From: a virus
DNA length: 20,030 nucleotides
IMG/VR virus record: IMGVR_UViG_3300037070_004965
Coordinates: 1 to 20,030 of that record
Direction: 5' to 3' (one strand)
Position 1 is the first letter of the stretch, and every line of letters starts with the position of its first letter. This document shows, piece by piece, positions 6,816 to 14,087 of this stretch. The position numbers and the translations under genes are program-made. Below the pieces are notes generated by a model. That model did no database searches and had not been told where the DNA came from. It was given only the letters and a program-made list of their open reading frames with translations.

Positions 6816-9800
6816 CTATCGTCTCCCTTGCTGACGCACAACTTCATGCTCCAGCCACTCGCGCATGGTCATGTTCAGCGTGTCGGGGTGCATGGTCACC
6901 ACCATGTTGCCTGGACCACCCCCTCCTGGCTGGACAGAGGAGGCTCCGCCATCCGTCGCCACCATGCCACCACTAGCGTAGCGTCTCGGGATGATGGACC
7001 CCGGTGCAATTGAGTGCACCAGTCCACCTGTGCGGTAGGGCAGGATGCGTCCGGTCCTGATGCCTTCCAACAATGGCAGGAACTGAGCCGTCTTGGCAGC
7101 AGGCATGATGTGCTCACCAGCAGACACTCTAGCGATCACCGAGTCACTCGTCCCTGTGCCTGGACCCGTGATCATGCCACCTTCCGCCAGAGTCGGAGTG
7201 GCGACGTTACCAAACAGCGCATTCCCCCCGCCCCCGCCACCACCACTGGTGCCCATAAGCGAATCCATGAAGCCAAAACTAAGCTTGGAGAACAGCTTCT
7301 GCGTTAAAGCCTTGGCAAAAATACTCGTAATTTCGTCAGCAATGCTCTTGGCGAAACTCACCCAGGCTTTTCCCGCCTCTTCGAACCCATGCGTCGTCTT
7401 CACCAGTGCGTCAGCAAACCCATCCGTGAAATTCCTCTTCAGCGACGCACCGTACGTCTCCATCTCGGCCGTGGCCGTCTGAATCTTCCCATTCAGATTT
7501 ACGACCTGCACACTCAACTGGGCCGTCTCAGACTGCAACCCTTCGATAGCGGCTCGACGCTTATCAATAGTTGCGGGATCGTCAGCGGCTTTCCCAGCCT
7601 TCGCCTGCTCTTCATTGACACGCAGGATCGTGTTCTGGATTTCCAGATTCTTCGCAGCCAGTTCGACTTCCAGAATCGCCAATTCCTTACGGTCGATATC
7701 AACCTGTTTCATCAACAGTCGATTCCGCAACCGCATGGCTTCAAGGTCAGTAATGGCCCCTACTTTGGCATCAGCATCGACGCGCCCTTTTTCCACGTCC
7801 AGGATCGCCTGCTCAATAGTCAATGCCTGACGCCGGGCAACGTTAGCTTCCAAGGCCCGCTCCAGCGCAAGCTGACGGAAATTGGCAGCATTCTGTTCAA
7901 GTCTCAGCTGAGTATCCGCGTCAACGGCTTCGTCTCCGCCCGCGACACCCTTCATCGCTTCCTTGCGAACAAGAGCCTGCTGGTTGATCACCGCAATGGC
8001 TTCAGCCTCACTCCCGTAGGCCGCTGCCGTTTGCAGTTCCAACTCCAGAATCTGACGCGAAATACCCCGACGTTCGGCATCCTGCTGCCGCAAAAGGTCT
8101 GCTTGCGCTTTGGCGAACGCGCTGGGCGTCTTCTCATCACCCTGCAGTTCTTTCAGTCGCCTCTGAGCCGCCTCCAACTGAGAACGCAATGCCTGTCTCT
8201 CTGGATCCGTCTTGGCCAACCCGGCTGCTTTTTGTTGCTCAAGCGACCGGAGATTGTTGATGGCGATCTGCTGTTCCAGACCTGCTTCTTCACGCATCCG
8301 CACCAATCGTGCTTCGAAATAGGCATCCAGCGTCATCAACCCCTGATCGTACTGATCCTTGTCAATACTGGCCTGCGTCTCATTGCGAGACTTGGTCATC
8401 GTCAAGAGCGACTGGAGATGGTCCGCGTACCGACTCTGTTCTTCTTTGAGTCGGGCGGCACGTTCAGCGTCCAATGGCGCGAACAGGGCTCGCTCACCAG
8501 CAGCCGCATTCAAACGAGCCAACGCCTGAAGGCGATTCAACTCAGCAAACTTCTGCGGATCAGCCCCAGCGGCGGCATACCGCTTCCGGATTTCTCCGAC
8601 CTGCGCATCGAACTGTTTCAACGCCTCGGCATTGGTCACAGTCGGGACGACAATTTTTAAACTTTCCTGGATCTGGGCAACGGACCGAGGCAGATCGCCA
8701 AGCGAATCAAGGGCTTCCTTAATACGACCAGTCGCATCAGCAGGCTTCTTCGAAATTTCATCGAAATCAGCCACGAATTTCGAGACAGTGCTGAGCGTCT
8801 TCTGGAACGCAACCGGAAGTGCCTTGTTCTCATCAGTGAAGGTAACTTTCTCTCCGAGTTCAGCCGACGCCGCTATCATCTCTTCGCCGTGTTTCTTTAT
8901 GCGTTGCACCTCTGCACGCTGAGCAGCTTCTGCCTTTTCACGTCGAAACCCTTCTGGATCTTCTATGGCGAATCGTGCTTCGGCGGCTGCCACTGCCTCC
9001 TTAGCGGCCTTCATATCCGCTCTGGCTACAGCATATTTCGCTTCCGTTGCATCTTTATCAGCCTGGATACCACCCTTTCTGGCTGTCGCATAATCGCGCT
9101 CTGCCTGAGACAATGCATCTTGGGCTTCCATCTGCTGCCGCCCTGCCGCTCGCAGAGCCGTATTCTTGGACAATCGAGCATTGATGATCTTTTCTTCTTC
9201 AGCCGACGCTCGATCTAGGCTCAGCATGCGTCGAATGATGTTATCTTCGTCCTTCTTCGTGAAGAACTCAATTGTGCGGCCTTCTTCAATCGCTCGCCAG
9301 AGACCACGCGTCGCTTTGGCTGTCTCTACGAGCGCGAAGCCCATCGCAATAATCGCCGCTGTCAAAGCGACCGTATTCAAGGCGGCCATCGCCGCACCCC
9401 AGGCTACCGTCGCGACGGTTGCTCCTTGTGTGGCCGCCGTAACGGCAAGAATTTGTGTCCTCAAGCCAGCCAACAGATTCATCGCGCCGCCGATAAGATC
9501 GTAAATCTTCCAAGCAATTCTCCAAGCGGCATACGCCTTAACGACAAACAGGATCGTTTCTGCATGCTTGAGCAGAAATGTCGCAGCTACATTCAAGGCT
9601 CGTGCGATGGTACCCACCGCTGATGCCAAATCCTCAGCAATCGTAGTGGTCTCACCCATGACCTCAGCGGTAATCTGGGCCTTGGCCAAAAAATTCGTAA
9701 ACTCCGACACCAGTACGCTGTACGCCGGGAGCAGGAAATTTCCAACAGAGGTGCTGAGTTGGTCTGTATACCTCTTCAGAGACTGCGTTTGCTTCCCGAC

Positions 9801-10664
9801 ATCGCCCATCGCGGCCAGATACACGCCCTCAAGATCCCCAGCTTTTCGGAGTGTTTCCTGCAGTAGAGCTTCCTGCTTCTGCCTCTGCGACAGTTCACCT
9901 GTGATTTCCTTGTGGACGTTTTTGTATCGCTGCTCGGCCTCGGCACGAGACACCACGATCCCCATCCAGCGAAGCCCCATCGTATCCAACTGCTGGATAT
10001 TCAGGATCAGGCGCTGGAACGTCCCAGACGAATCCATGCCCGAGATGACAGCGAGATCCTGGGCTGCACGCGACAGAGCTGGTGCGAACTTGATATTCAG
10101 TCCAGCCTGCAAAAACTGCGTCAGTGACTGACGACTGGCCGCCGCCGTGATACCCAGGCTCTGGACCTGCTTATCGACCTTGTCGATTTCCTTCGCCGTG
10201 ATACCAGAGTTCATGGCCACAGTGTGCAGGACTGTCTGCAACACTTCTGCTCTCGCAGCGGTGTCTGCAAGGTCTTTCAGAAAGCGCACGCCCTGGATGG
10301 CGAGAAAACCTCCAGCCAAAAACTTGAGACCACTCGTCAACGTGGCAACCGCTGCGGCAAGGTTCAACGTGGGCGGCGCAGCAAGGGCTGCTGCCTTCCC
10401 CACGTTGGCTACACCTGCCGTAGCTCCAGCAGTAGCCTGCTGGGCAGCAGCGGCAGCTGTCGCCACACGCTGCAAAACTCCAGCGTTAGCGGTTGGTGGA
10501 GTTTGTGCTTGACCAGCCGTCGTAGCGGCGGCTGCCTGGGCCTGGAGACCAGTAAAGGCTTGGGACAGCTGCTTGACCTGACCCAGCATGGCCTGCAGAG
10601 CAGTGCCCTGCTGCATAATGCTAATCAGGACTTTTAACTCCATCGCCGCAGCAGTTGGGGCCAT
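6816..10664 (-). CDS. Tail tape measure protein (lambda-type)
   Basis: A 1282-residue protein starting at ATG 10664, which overlaps the chaperone GT stop by one base (TGATG). The first ~130 residues are Ala/Gln-rich helix with a hydrophobic stretch (LKFLAGGFLAIQGVRFL). Long hydrophobic helices occur around residues 375-450 (VALTAAIIAMGFALV), the usual membrane-active part of tape measure proteins. Residues ~470-1090 are charged heptad-like helix typical of extended coiled coil. The C-terminus carries the lambda-family pattern (FAKSIADEITSIFAKAL), then seven consecutive glycines (~residue 1144), AEGGMITGPGTGTSDSVIARV and SAGEHIMPA. It sets tail length; using the customary ~0.15 nm per residue it would suggest a tail near 190 nm. 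Its N-terminus is the usual client of the G/GT chaperones encoded just upstream. Confidence 0.93.
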   Translation of the reverse strand: MAPTAAAMELKVLISIMQQGTALQAMLGQVKQLSQAFTGLQAQAAAATTAGQAQTPPTANAGVLQRVATAAAAAQQATAGATAGVANVGKAAALAAPPTLNLAAAVATLTSGLKFLAGGFLAIQGVRFLKDLADTAARAEVLQTVLHTVAMNSGITAKEIDKVDKQVQSLGITAAASRQSLTQFLQAGLNIKFAPALSRAAQDLAVISGMDSSGTFQRLILNIQQLDTMGLRWMGIVVSRAEAEQRYKNVHKEITGELSQRQKQEALLQETLRKAGDLEGVYLAAMGDVGKQTQSLKRYTDQLSTSVGNFLLPAYSVLVSEFTNFLAKAQITAEVMGETTTIAEDLASAVGTIARALNVAATFLLKHAETILFVVKAYAAWRIAWKIYDLIGGAMNLLAGLRTQILAVTAATQGATVATVAWGAAMAALNTVALTAAIIAMGFALVETAKATRGLWRAIEEGRTIEFFTKKDEDNIIRRMLSLDRASAEEEKIINARLSKNTALRAAGRQQMEAQDALSQAERDYATARKGGIQADKDATEAKYAVARADMKAAKEAVAAAEARFAIEDPEGFRREKAEAAQRAEVQRIKKHGEEMIAASAELGEKVTFTDENKALPVAFQKTLSTVSKFVADFDEISKKPADATGRIKEALDSLGDLPRSVAQIQESLKIVVPTVTNAEALKQFDAQVGEIRKRYAAAGADPQKFAELNRLQALARLNAAAGERALFAPLDAERAARLKEEQSRYADHLQSLLTMTKSRNETQASIDKDQYDQGLMTLDAYFEARLVRMREEAGLEQQIAINNLRSLEQQKAAGLAKTDPERQALRSQLEAAQRRLKELQGDEKTPSAFAKAQADLLRQQDAERRGISRQILELELQTAAAYGSEAEAIAVINQQALVRKEAMKGVAGGDEAVDADTQLRLEQNAANFRQLALERALEANVARRQALTIEQAILDVEKGRVDADAKVGAITDLEAMRLRNRLLMKQVDIDRKELAILEVELAAKNLEIQNTILRVNEEQAKAGKAADDPATIDKRRAAIEGLQSETAQLSVQVVNLNGKIQTATAEMETYGASLKRNFTDGFADALVKTTHGFEEAGKAWVSFAKSIADEITSIFAKALTQKLFSKLSFGFMDSLMGTSGGGGGGGNALFGNVATPTLAEGGMITGPGTGTSDSVIARVSAGEHIMPAAKTAQFLPLLEGIRTGRILPYRTGGLVHSIAPGSIIPRRYASGGMVATDGGASSVQPGGGGPGNMVVTMHPDTLNMTMREWLEHEVVRQQGRR
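7005..7018 (-). repeat. 14-bp motif copy 2 (TGCACTCAATTGCA on the minus strand)
   Basis: Same 14 bases as copies 1 and 4 but on the other strand, near the 3' end of the tape measure gene, and in a different reading frame (VHSIA). Followed by CCGG. Confidence 0.8.
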
Positions 10665-11325
10665 CAGTCGTCCTCACTCACAAGGCTATTCAAAAACTCA
10701 CGAAATACCTTGGCGTCGGAGCCTTGCGTATGGCGCACAGCCACGGTAATAGCGTGTAATTCCTGCCGAAGACGGATCGTGATCGTCTCCACATACACAC
10801 CCATGGCCCGCAGACTGTATCTCCAGATATCCGCTGGACGGTGACCATTGGCCACCAGAAATTCAAACGCCGTAACTAGCTCGTGGGAGAAAGCATCGGC
10901 TGGATCTGTGGTACGCCGCTTTCGTTGAGCTTTTGCAACAGAACTGTCACCTCGGATAACAATTCGCTCGCTTTTTTTGGGTCGGGTACCGAGGCTTTCC
11001 AAATCTCCGACAGTGCAATCAATTGCACGGTCGCTGGCATGTGCTGCTGAACGAGGTGGGCTTCACTGGGCTCGTCCGTGGCGAGCGCAATGATCTTGGC
11101 CACCACTTCCGGAGCAGACAGCAAAAATGGCGCGAGTTCTTCAGCCGTACCCTGACCGGAAATACCGGCCGCGTACAAGGGCAGAAACACCTCACGGGAG
11201 TCGATAAACAACTCCACCATCTCCTTCAAATTCAAGGCTCGCACCCGAATTTGTTTATCGTCGGAGATGTCTACGGTTCGACTGAGTTGCGCGAGATCTG
11301 CGATCTTGACGGTCTGCTTGGCCAC
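10664..11325 (-). CDS. Tail assembly chaperone GT, made by -1 frameshift from G
   Basis: Translation starts at GTG 11325, reads 118 codons to the slippery run at 10981-10972, slips back one base and continues for 102 codons to the TGA at 10666-10664, giving about 220 residues. In the zero frame the ribosome reads CCA AAA AAA GCG; after the slip it reads AGC GAG CGA, joining ...VPDPKK to SERIVIRGDSS. The added T domain includes SHELVTAFEFLVANGHRPADIW and a helical end. This is the established arrangement in lambda and many siphophages, where G and GT together load the tape measure protein during tail assembly. The frame, overlap and slippery sequence all agree; only the efficiency is unknown. 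Confidence 0.88.
10876..11325 (-). CDS. Tail assembly chaperone G (unshifted product)
   Basis: A 149-residue protein starting at GTG 11325 with AAGGAG six bases upstream; no ATG is available at this start. It is helical, with ALNLKEMVELFIDSREVFLPL and EVVAKIIALATDEPSEAHLVQQ, consistent with the tail chaperone family encoded before tape measure genes. The zero frame passes through the slippery run and ends at TAG 10878-10876, about 31 codons later. In relatives this shorter form is made in excess over the fused GT form. The 14-bp repeat motif described elsewhere lies within this gene at 11014-11027, where it encodes TVQLIAL. Confidence 0.85.
   Translation of the reverse strand: MAKQTVKIADLAQLSRTVDISDDKQIRVRALNLKEMVELFIDSREVFLPLYAAGISGQGTAEELAPFLLSAPEVVAKIIALATDEPSEAHLVQQHMPATVQLIALSEIWKASVPDPKKASELLSEVTVLLQKLNESGVPQIQPMLSPTS
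10972..10981 (-). promoter_or_regulatory. Programmed -1 ribosomal frameshift site
   Basis: On the coding strand the run is CCCAAAAAAA followed by GCGAGC. It holds two overlapping heptamers of the X XXY YYZ type in the zero frame: C CCA AAA and A AAA AAA. Slipping at either gives the same -1 frame, which opens the T extension. I did not identify a convincing downstream pseudoknot; a small ACAG-TT-CTGT hairpin lies about 25 bases downstream. Confidence 0.85.
11014..11027 (+). repeat. 14-bp motif copy 3 (TGCAATCAATTGCA)
   Basis: Dyad form with arms TGCAAT and ATTGCA around CA, extended by G and C on the sides to seven-base arms. It lies in chaperone G, 32 bases upstream of the frameshift site. 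Followed by CGG. Confidence 0.8.
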
Positions 11326-11331
11326 TTCACA

Positions 11332-11337
11332 CTCCTT
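11332..11337 (-). promoter_or_regulatory. Shine-Dalgarno AAGGAG deciding the GTG start of chaperone G
   Basis: AAGGAG sits six bases before GTG 11325, the only well-placed start for the chaperone frame. Confidence 0.75.
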
Positions 11338-11364
11338 GTAGGGGCCTGCGATGGATTTACGAGT

Positions 11365-11901
11365 TTATTTCAACCAAGACCAGTTATACCCGTGCTTAAT
11401 CGCCTGAATCGTGTTCGGAGACACCCCAAATTCTTTGGCGAGCGTTCTGGTGTCTTCCGTCTGCGAGCGGGTCTTGATAGCTCGCGCCTGATCCTCAGTC
11501 AACTTTGCTTTGTGGTGCTTCGCTCCCCGGTTCGACAAGCCATTGAGCACCTTGTCCCCCATGTTCTCAGCGTGGGTGCCGTATCTCAGGTTCTCCACGC
11601 GATCATCGGTCGTCACATCGTTCTTATGAAGCACCTGTAAGCCATTTGCTGGTCCCAGAAACGCGGCGGCAACGAGATGGGCGACAAGACAGGTCTTTGT
11701 TGTTCCCTGCCTACACAAGACCACATTCCATCTATTACCGCTCGCCTTTCCACGTTTCAACAACCTACCCGGACTCACCCTGAGATAGTCAACGCCTGTT
11801 CTTACAACAGGCACTTCTCTGGGCAACGATTTGACATTACCCTGATCCGAAACCTCGTACAGCCCTTCATACCCGACTACTGGCTTCCAGAGTTCTAGCA
11901 T
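11365..11901 (-). CDS. HNH homing endonuclease with NUMOD4 and C-terminal helix-turn-helix
   Basis: A 178-residue protein. I choose ATG 11901 (MLELWKPVVGYEG) because AAGGAGG lies seven bases upstream; an ATG seven codons earlier would overlap that site. Residues 2-26 match NUMOD4 (LWKPVVGYEGLYEVSDQGNV). Residues 71-115 match the HNH_3 type: His75 in LVAHLVAAAFLG, His92 and Asn94 in VLHKNDVTTDD, Asn104 in VENLRYG, then THAEN. Residues ~150-172 form a helix-turn-helix (TLAKEFGVSPNTIQAIKHG) that would bind DNA. Such free-standing enzymes cut phage genomes lacking the insertion and spread by repair. It sits between the tail tube and tail chaperone genes and interrupts neither, with 55-base and 39-base gaps on either side. 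No intron or intein is visible. Confidence 0.92.
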   Translation of the reverse strand: MLELWKPVVGYEGLYEVSDQGNVKSLPREVPVVRTGVDYLRVSPGRLLKRGKASGNRWNVVLCRQGTTKTCLVAHLVAAAFLGPANGLQVLHKNDVTTDDRVENLRYGTHAENMGDKVLNGLSNRGAKHHKAKLTEDQARAIKTRSQTEDTRTLAKEFGVSPNTIQAIKHGYNWSWLK

Positions 11902-11908
11902 GGGCGGC

Positions 11909-11915
11909 CCTCCTT
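11909..11915 (-). promoter_or_regulatory. Shine-Dalgarno AAGGAGG deciding the HNH gene start
   Basis: AAGGAGG is seven bases upstream of ATG 11901, favouring that start over the ATG seven codons earlier. Confidence 0.75.
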
Positions 11916-11956
11916 GGACCACCCATACTATTACACGGGAGTAAAAAACACAAGGT

Positions 11957-12784
11957 CTAAAACGCGTTGTCTGGTGCCGCCTTGAGCTTTTTGATTGAGA
12001 AGTAGTTCGACCCCGACAGTCGGGTATCGTCCTTGAGCACCGACCCTTCGATCACGAACTGCCCGAACGTATCGCTGAGGAGCGCCAGTTCCTTGAGCGG
12101 GTCGTTGCTGAACCGGAACACATCCACGATGACCGGGCTGTTCTCTTCGATGGTGTTCAAACCCTCGAAGCGCAGCCAGTTGTCGGTGATCGGGCGGGTC
12201 AGCGACGAGACGAGGTACTGCTCGCCGTAGGTGTAGCTGGCGCTCAGTTCATCACCCGCTTCCACAGGCGAGGCTGGCGTGTAGGCCGCGTAATCCATCA
12301 AGATGCCGTCGTTCATCATGATAGAACCCGCCTCCGGATTCAGCTTGTAGTCCCACGGCACGGTGCCGTCCGTGTACGCGGTCAGCGACGTGCCACCCTG
12401 TCGCACGACCACCGCAGACACATCAATGTACCGGAATGCACTCACCAGCCCGGGGAAGCCCATAATCGTTTCGTTGGCTGCAGATCCAGGATGAATCAGC
12501 AGGTCATCACCTCTGGTGGCTTCCGCGAGATTCTTGGCGTTCCAGTTCTCCACCGTAATGGAGCAGGTGACGTTGATTTCGGTCTGCAGACGGGCGTCCG
12601 TCGCACGCTGACCGTCCTGCGACCCTTTGTGGTTCACCACCGTCGTGGTGATCCCCAGCTTCATGTCGGGACAGTTACCTACCGGGCGCAATCCGATGGC
12701 GTCGCCCGTGATTGGATCACGACGACCCACCATGATGACGCCCTGGCCACTGAAATACCAGTTGGCCGCATCAAAAGTTGCCAT
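11957..12784 (-). CDS. Major tail tube protein
   Basis: A 275-residue protein starting at ATG 12784 (MATFDAANWYFSGQG), with GAGGAG seven bases upstream. The frame is open further upstream, but that part is a low-complexity Thr/Arg shadow of the preceding gene's end. The sequence is an alternating beta-rich protein with GVIMVGRRDPITGD near the start, ITCSITVENWNAKNLAEA-like strands around residue 75 and EGSVLKDDTRLSGSNYFSIK at the end. These features, and the place two genes upstream of the tape measure, match siphophage tail tube subunits, which stack as hexameric rings around the tape measure. The tube call is strong; fine family assignment is not possible here. Confidence 0.82.
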   Translation of the reverse strand: MATFDAANWYFSGQGVIMVGRRDPITGDAIGLRPVGNCPDMKLGITTTVVNHKGSQDGQRATDARLQTEINVTCSITVENWNAKNLAEATRGDDLLIHPGSAANETIMGFPGLVSAFRYIDVSAVVVRQGGTSLTAYTDGTVPWDYKLNPEAGSIMMNDGILMDYAAYTPASPVEAGDELSASYTYGEQYLVSSLTRPITDNWLRFEGLNTIEENSPVIVDVFRFSNDPLKELALLSDTFGQFVIEGSVLKDDTRLSGSNYFSIKKLKAAPDNAF

Positions 12785-12791
12785 GCTCGTT

Positions 12792-12797
12792 CTCCTC
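12792..12797 (-). promoter_or_regulatory. Shine-Dalgarno GAGGAG deciding the tail tube start
   Basis: GAGGAG lies seven bases before ATG 12784 and sets the start of the tube protein downstream of the previous gene's stop. Confidence 0.7.
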
Positions 12798-12809
12798 GTC
12801 CTTTTGAAA

Positions 12810-14012
12810 CTAGCGGCCAGCGTCAGGCTTGTTGTCGCGGTCGTCGTCCCGGTCCTTGTCGTTCCGCTCGTTCTTGTCCCGGTCTCCGGCACCCTTGGAT
12901 GGCTTGATGGTCAGGTTGCTACCACGACCAGGACCACCCGGCTTGCCAGGACCACCAGGACCACGACGTCCAGCCTGTCCTTCTGGCGGAGAAGCAGGGC
13001 CAGTCCCTTCAGCATAGAACTGGAACATCATCTCGTTGCTGTCATCCCCATACCCTGTGCGTACCTTCACCGGCAGAGGCTCTGACGGTCCGGTCCACAC
13101 GGCCATGTTGACACCCGTGGTCAACTCCTGCGGAGAGACGAACGTGGTGGGCTCTTCGTAGCCATTGAACACAATCTTGGAATCGGGGCCGAAGCCAGTG
13201 CCACGCACAGTCAGCGTGAAGCTCTCGTCACCGACTTCTGCCGACTCTGGCTCCAACTCGGTGACAGACAGTTCGTACTCCACCTCAGAGCCGGATTCCT
13301 CCAGTGCCCCCAGCGCCCGGAAGAGCAACGGGTTCGTGGCTGCACCTGGAGCCTTGTCGTACCAGAGCACCAAGAGCTTCTTGGCGGCCAAACTGACACT
13401 GCTGCTGAACCCTGAACTGCCAGCCGCTGTGCCGCCCGTGAACGTCGCCCCGGAGATCGTAACGGCGTTGCCGGTCTCGGCCAGCGTATAGCTGTTGCCT
13501 GCCGTTCCTGGCTGACGGACCTTCACCGTCACGATGGTGGGCGTACCCACAGCGACACTCGCGGTCAGTGTGCTGTCGCCTGACATGATGGCCTTAGCCA
13601 ATCGGCTTGCCATCTCGTTCGGGTTGCTGCCACTGGGCGTAATGTCGATAGGCACGACGCCGGGCGGCGTGTTGTAGCTGGTGTGCACTACCACGTCTTT
13701 GAACGTGTAGGCTTTGCCGTTGACCGTCACCTTGTCCCCGTCTACCGCTGTGGTCAGACAAGTAATGGTGGCTGAGGCATTGCGGGCACCAATGGTAATC
13801 GTGTTCAACGCCACGTCCACAAGGTCGGTGAGGTTGACGACGGCCCCGATATGATCTTCTGGATCCATTCCCGTGACCGGGACCACCGTGCCAGCTGCCG
13901 CTCCGGTCACGACGGACAATCTCATGCCCTGGAGTTCGGCAATCGCCTGAGGCATGGCATCGGGAATGCCAGTCCCGCCGAACCCCAGGTTACGAACATT
14001 TACCATACTCAT
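12810..14012 (-). CDS. Virion protein with IPT/TIG-like domain and collagen-like, charged C-terminal tail
   Basis: A 400-residue protein. ATG 14012 (MSMVNVRNLGFGG) is chosen because AAAGGAG is six bases upstream; an ATG seven codons earlier would place that site inside the gene. Residues ~1-70 are a conserved-looking N-terminus. Residues ~75-195 hold a phage structural pattern (VTVNGKAYTFKDVVV, NPNEMASRLAKAI, GTAGNSYTLAETGNAVTISG). Residues ~249-332 fit an IPT/TIG Ig-like domain (FTLTVRGTGFGPDSKIVFNG, SEPLPVKVRTGYGD). The end is unusual: Gly/Pro-rich collagen-like triplets (GGPGKPGGPGRG, ~340-360), then ~30 residues dominated by Asp, Arg, Lys and Asn. It lies between the sugar-enzyme genes and the tail tube gene, so a tail or head decoration role is likely and it may be a substrate of the enzymes upstream; that link is inference. 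Confidence 0.65.
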   Translation of the reverse strand: MSMVNVRNLGFGGTGIPDAMPQAIAELQGMRLSVVTGAAAGTVVPVTGMDPEDHIGAVVNLTDLVDVALNTITIGARNASATITCLTTAVDGDKVTVNGKAYTFKDVVVHTSYNTPPGVVPIDITPSGSNPNEMASRLAKAIMSGDSTLTASVAVGTPTIVTVKVRQPGTAGNSYTLAETGNAVTISGATFTGGTAAGSSGFSSSVSLAAKKLLVLWYDKAPGAATNPLLFRALGALEESGSEVEYELSVTELEPESAEVGDESFTLTVRGTGFGPDSKIVFNGYEEPTTFVSPQELTTGVNMAVWTGPSEPLPVKVRTGYGDDSNEMMFQFYAEGTGPASPPEGQAGRRGPGGPGKPGGPGRGSNLTIKPSKGAGDRDKNERNDKDRDDDRDNKPDAGR

Positions 14013-14018
14013 AGTGTG

Positions 14019-14025
14019 CTCCTTT
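14019..14025 (-). promoter_or_regulatory. Shine-Dalgarno AAAGGAG deciding the start of the IPT/TIG-domain gene
   Basis: AAAGGAG is six bases before ATG 14012, ruling against the earlier in-frame ATG at 14033. Confidence 0.75.
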
Positions 14026-14087
14026 ACCAGCAACCGGCATGGCTAAGCGCGGCTGCAGAGATACTGTGCCAGAGGCCACAGACGATG

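Larger units (their letters stand above)
11365..11956 (-). mobile_element. Probable homing endonuclease insertion
   Basis: The HNH gene and its leader are set apart by non-overlapping gaps on both sides, unlike much of the operon where stops and starts overlap. The boundaries are approximate: I see no direct or inverted repeats marking the ends. The call rests on the endonuclease family and its placement in an otherwise conserved tube-to-chaperone gene order. Confidence 0.5.

Noticed and set aside
7389-8660. Long open frame on the plus strand (over 400 codons) opposite the tape measure gene
   Set aside because: It lies wholly antisense to a strongly supported gene, has no ribosome site or recognisable domain, and results from codon bias of the Ala/Gln/Glu-rich coiled coil.
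9265-9280. Possible sixth copy of the 14-bp motif (AACTCAATTGTGCGG)
   Set aside because: It shares only the CTCAATTG core and a CGG; the outer TGCA arms are missing.
11902-11956. Promoter-like or terminator-like sequence with a six-T run before the HNH gene
   Set aside because: No stem precedes the T-run, and the possible -35/-10 pair (TTGTGT, 17 bases, TAGTAT) matches consensus too poorly to call.
12785-12892. Upstream extension of the tail tube frame
   Set aside because: The extra residues are a Thr/Arg low-complexity shadow of the charged tail of the preceding gene; GAGGAG places the start at 12784.
14054-14076. Imperfect hairpin (CTGTG ... CACAG) in the gap before the IPT/TIG-domain gene
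   Set aside because: The stem is only five pairs before a mismatch and no T-run follows, so it is not a supported terminator.
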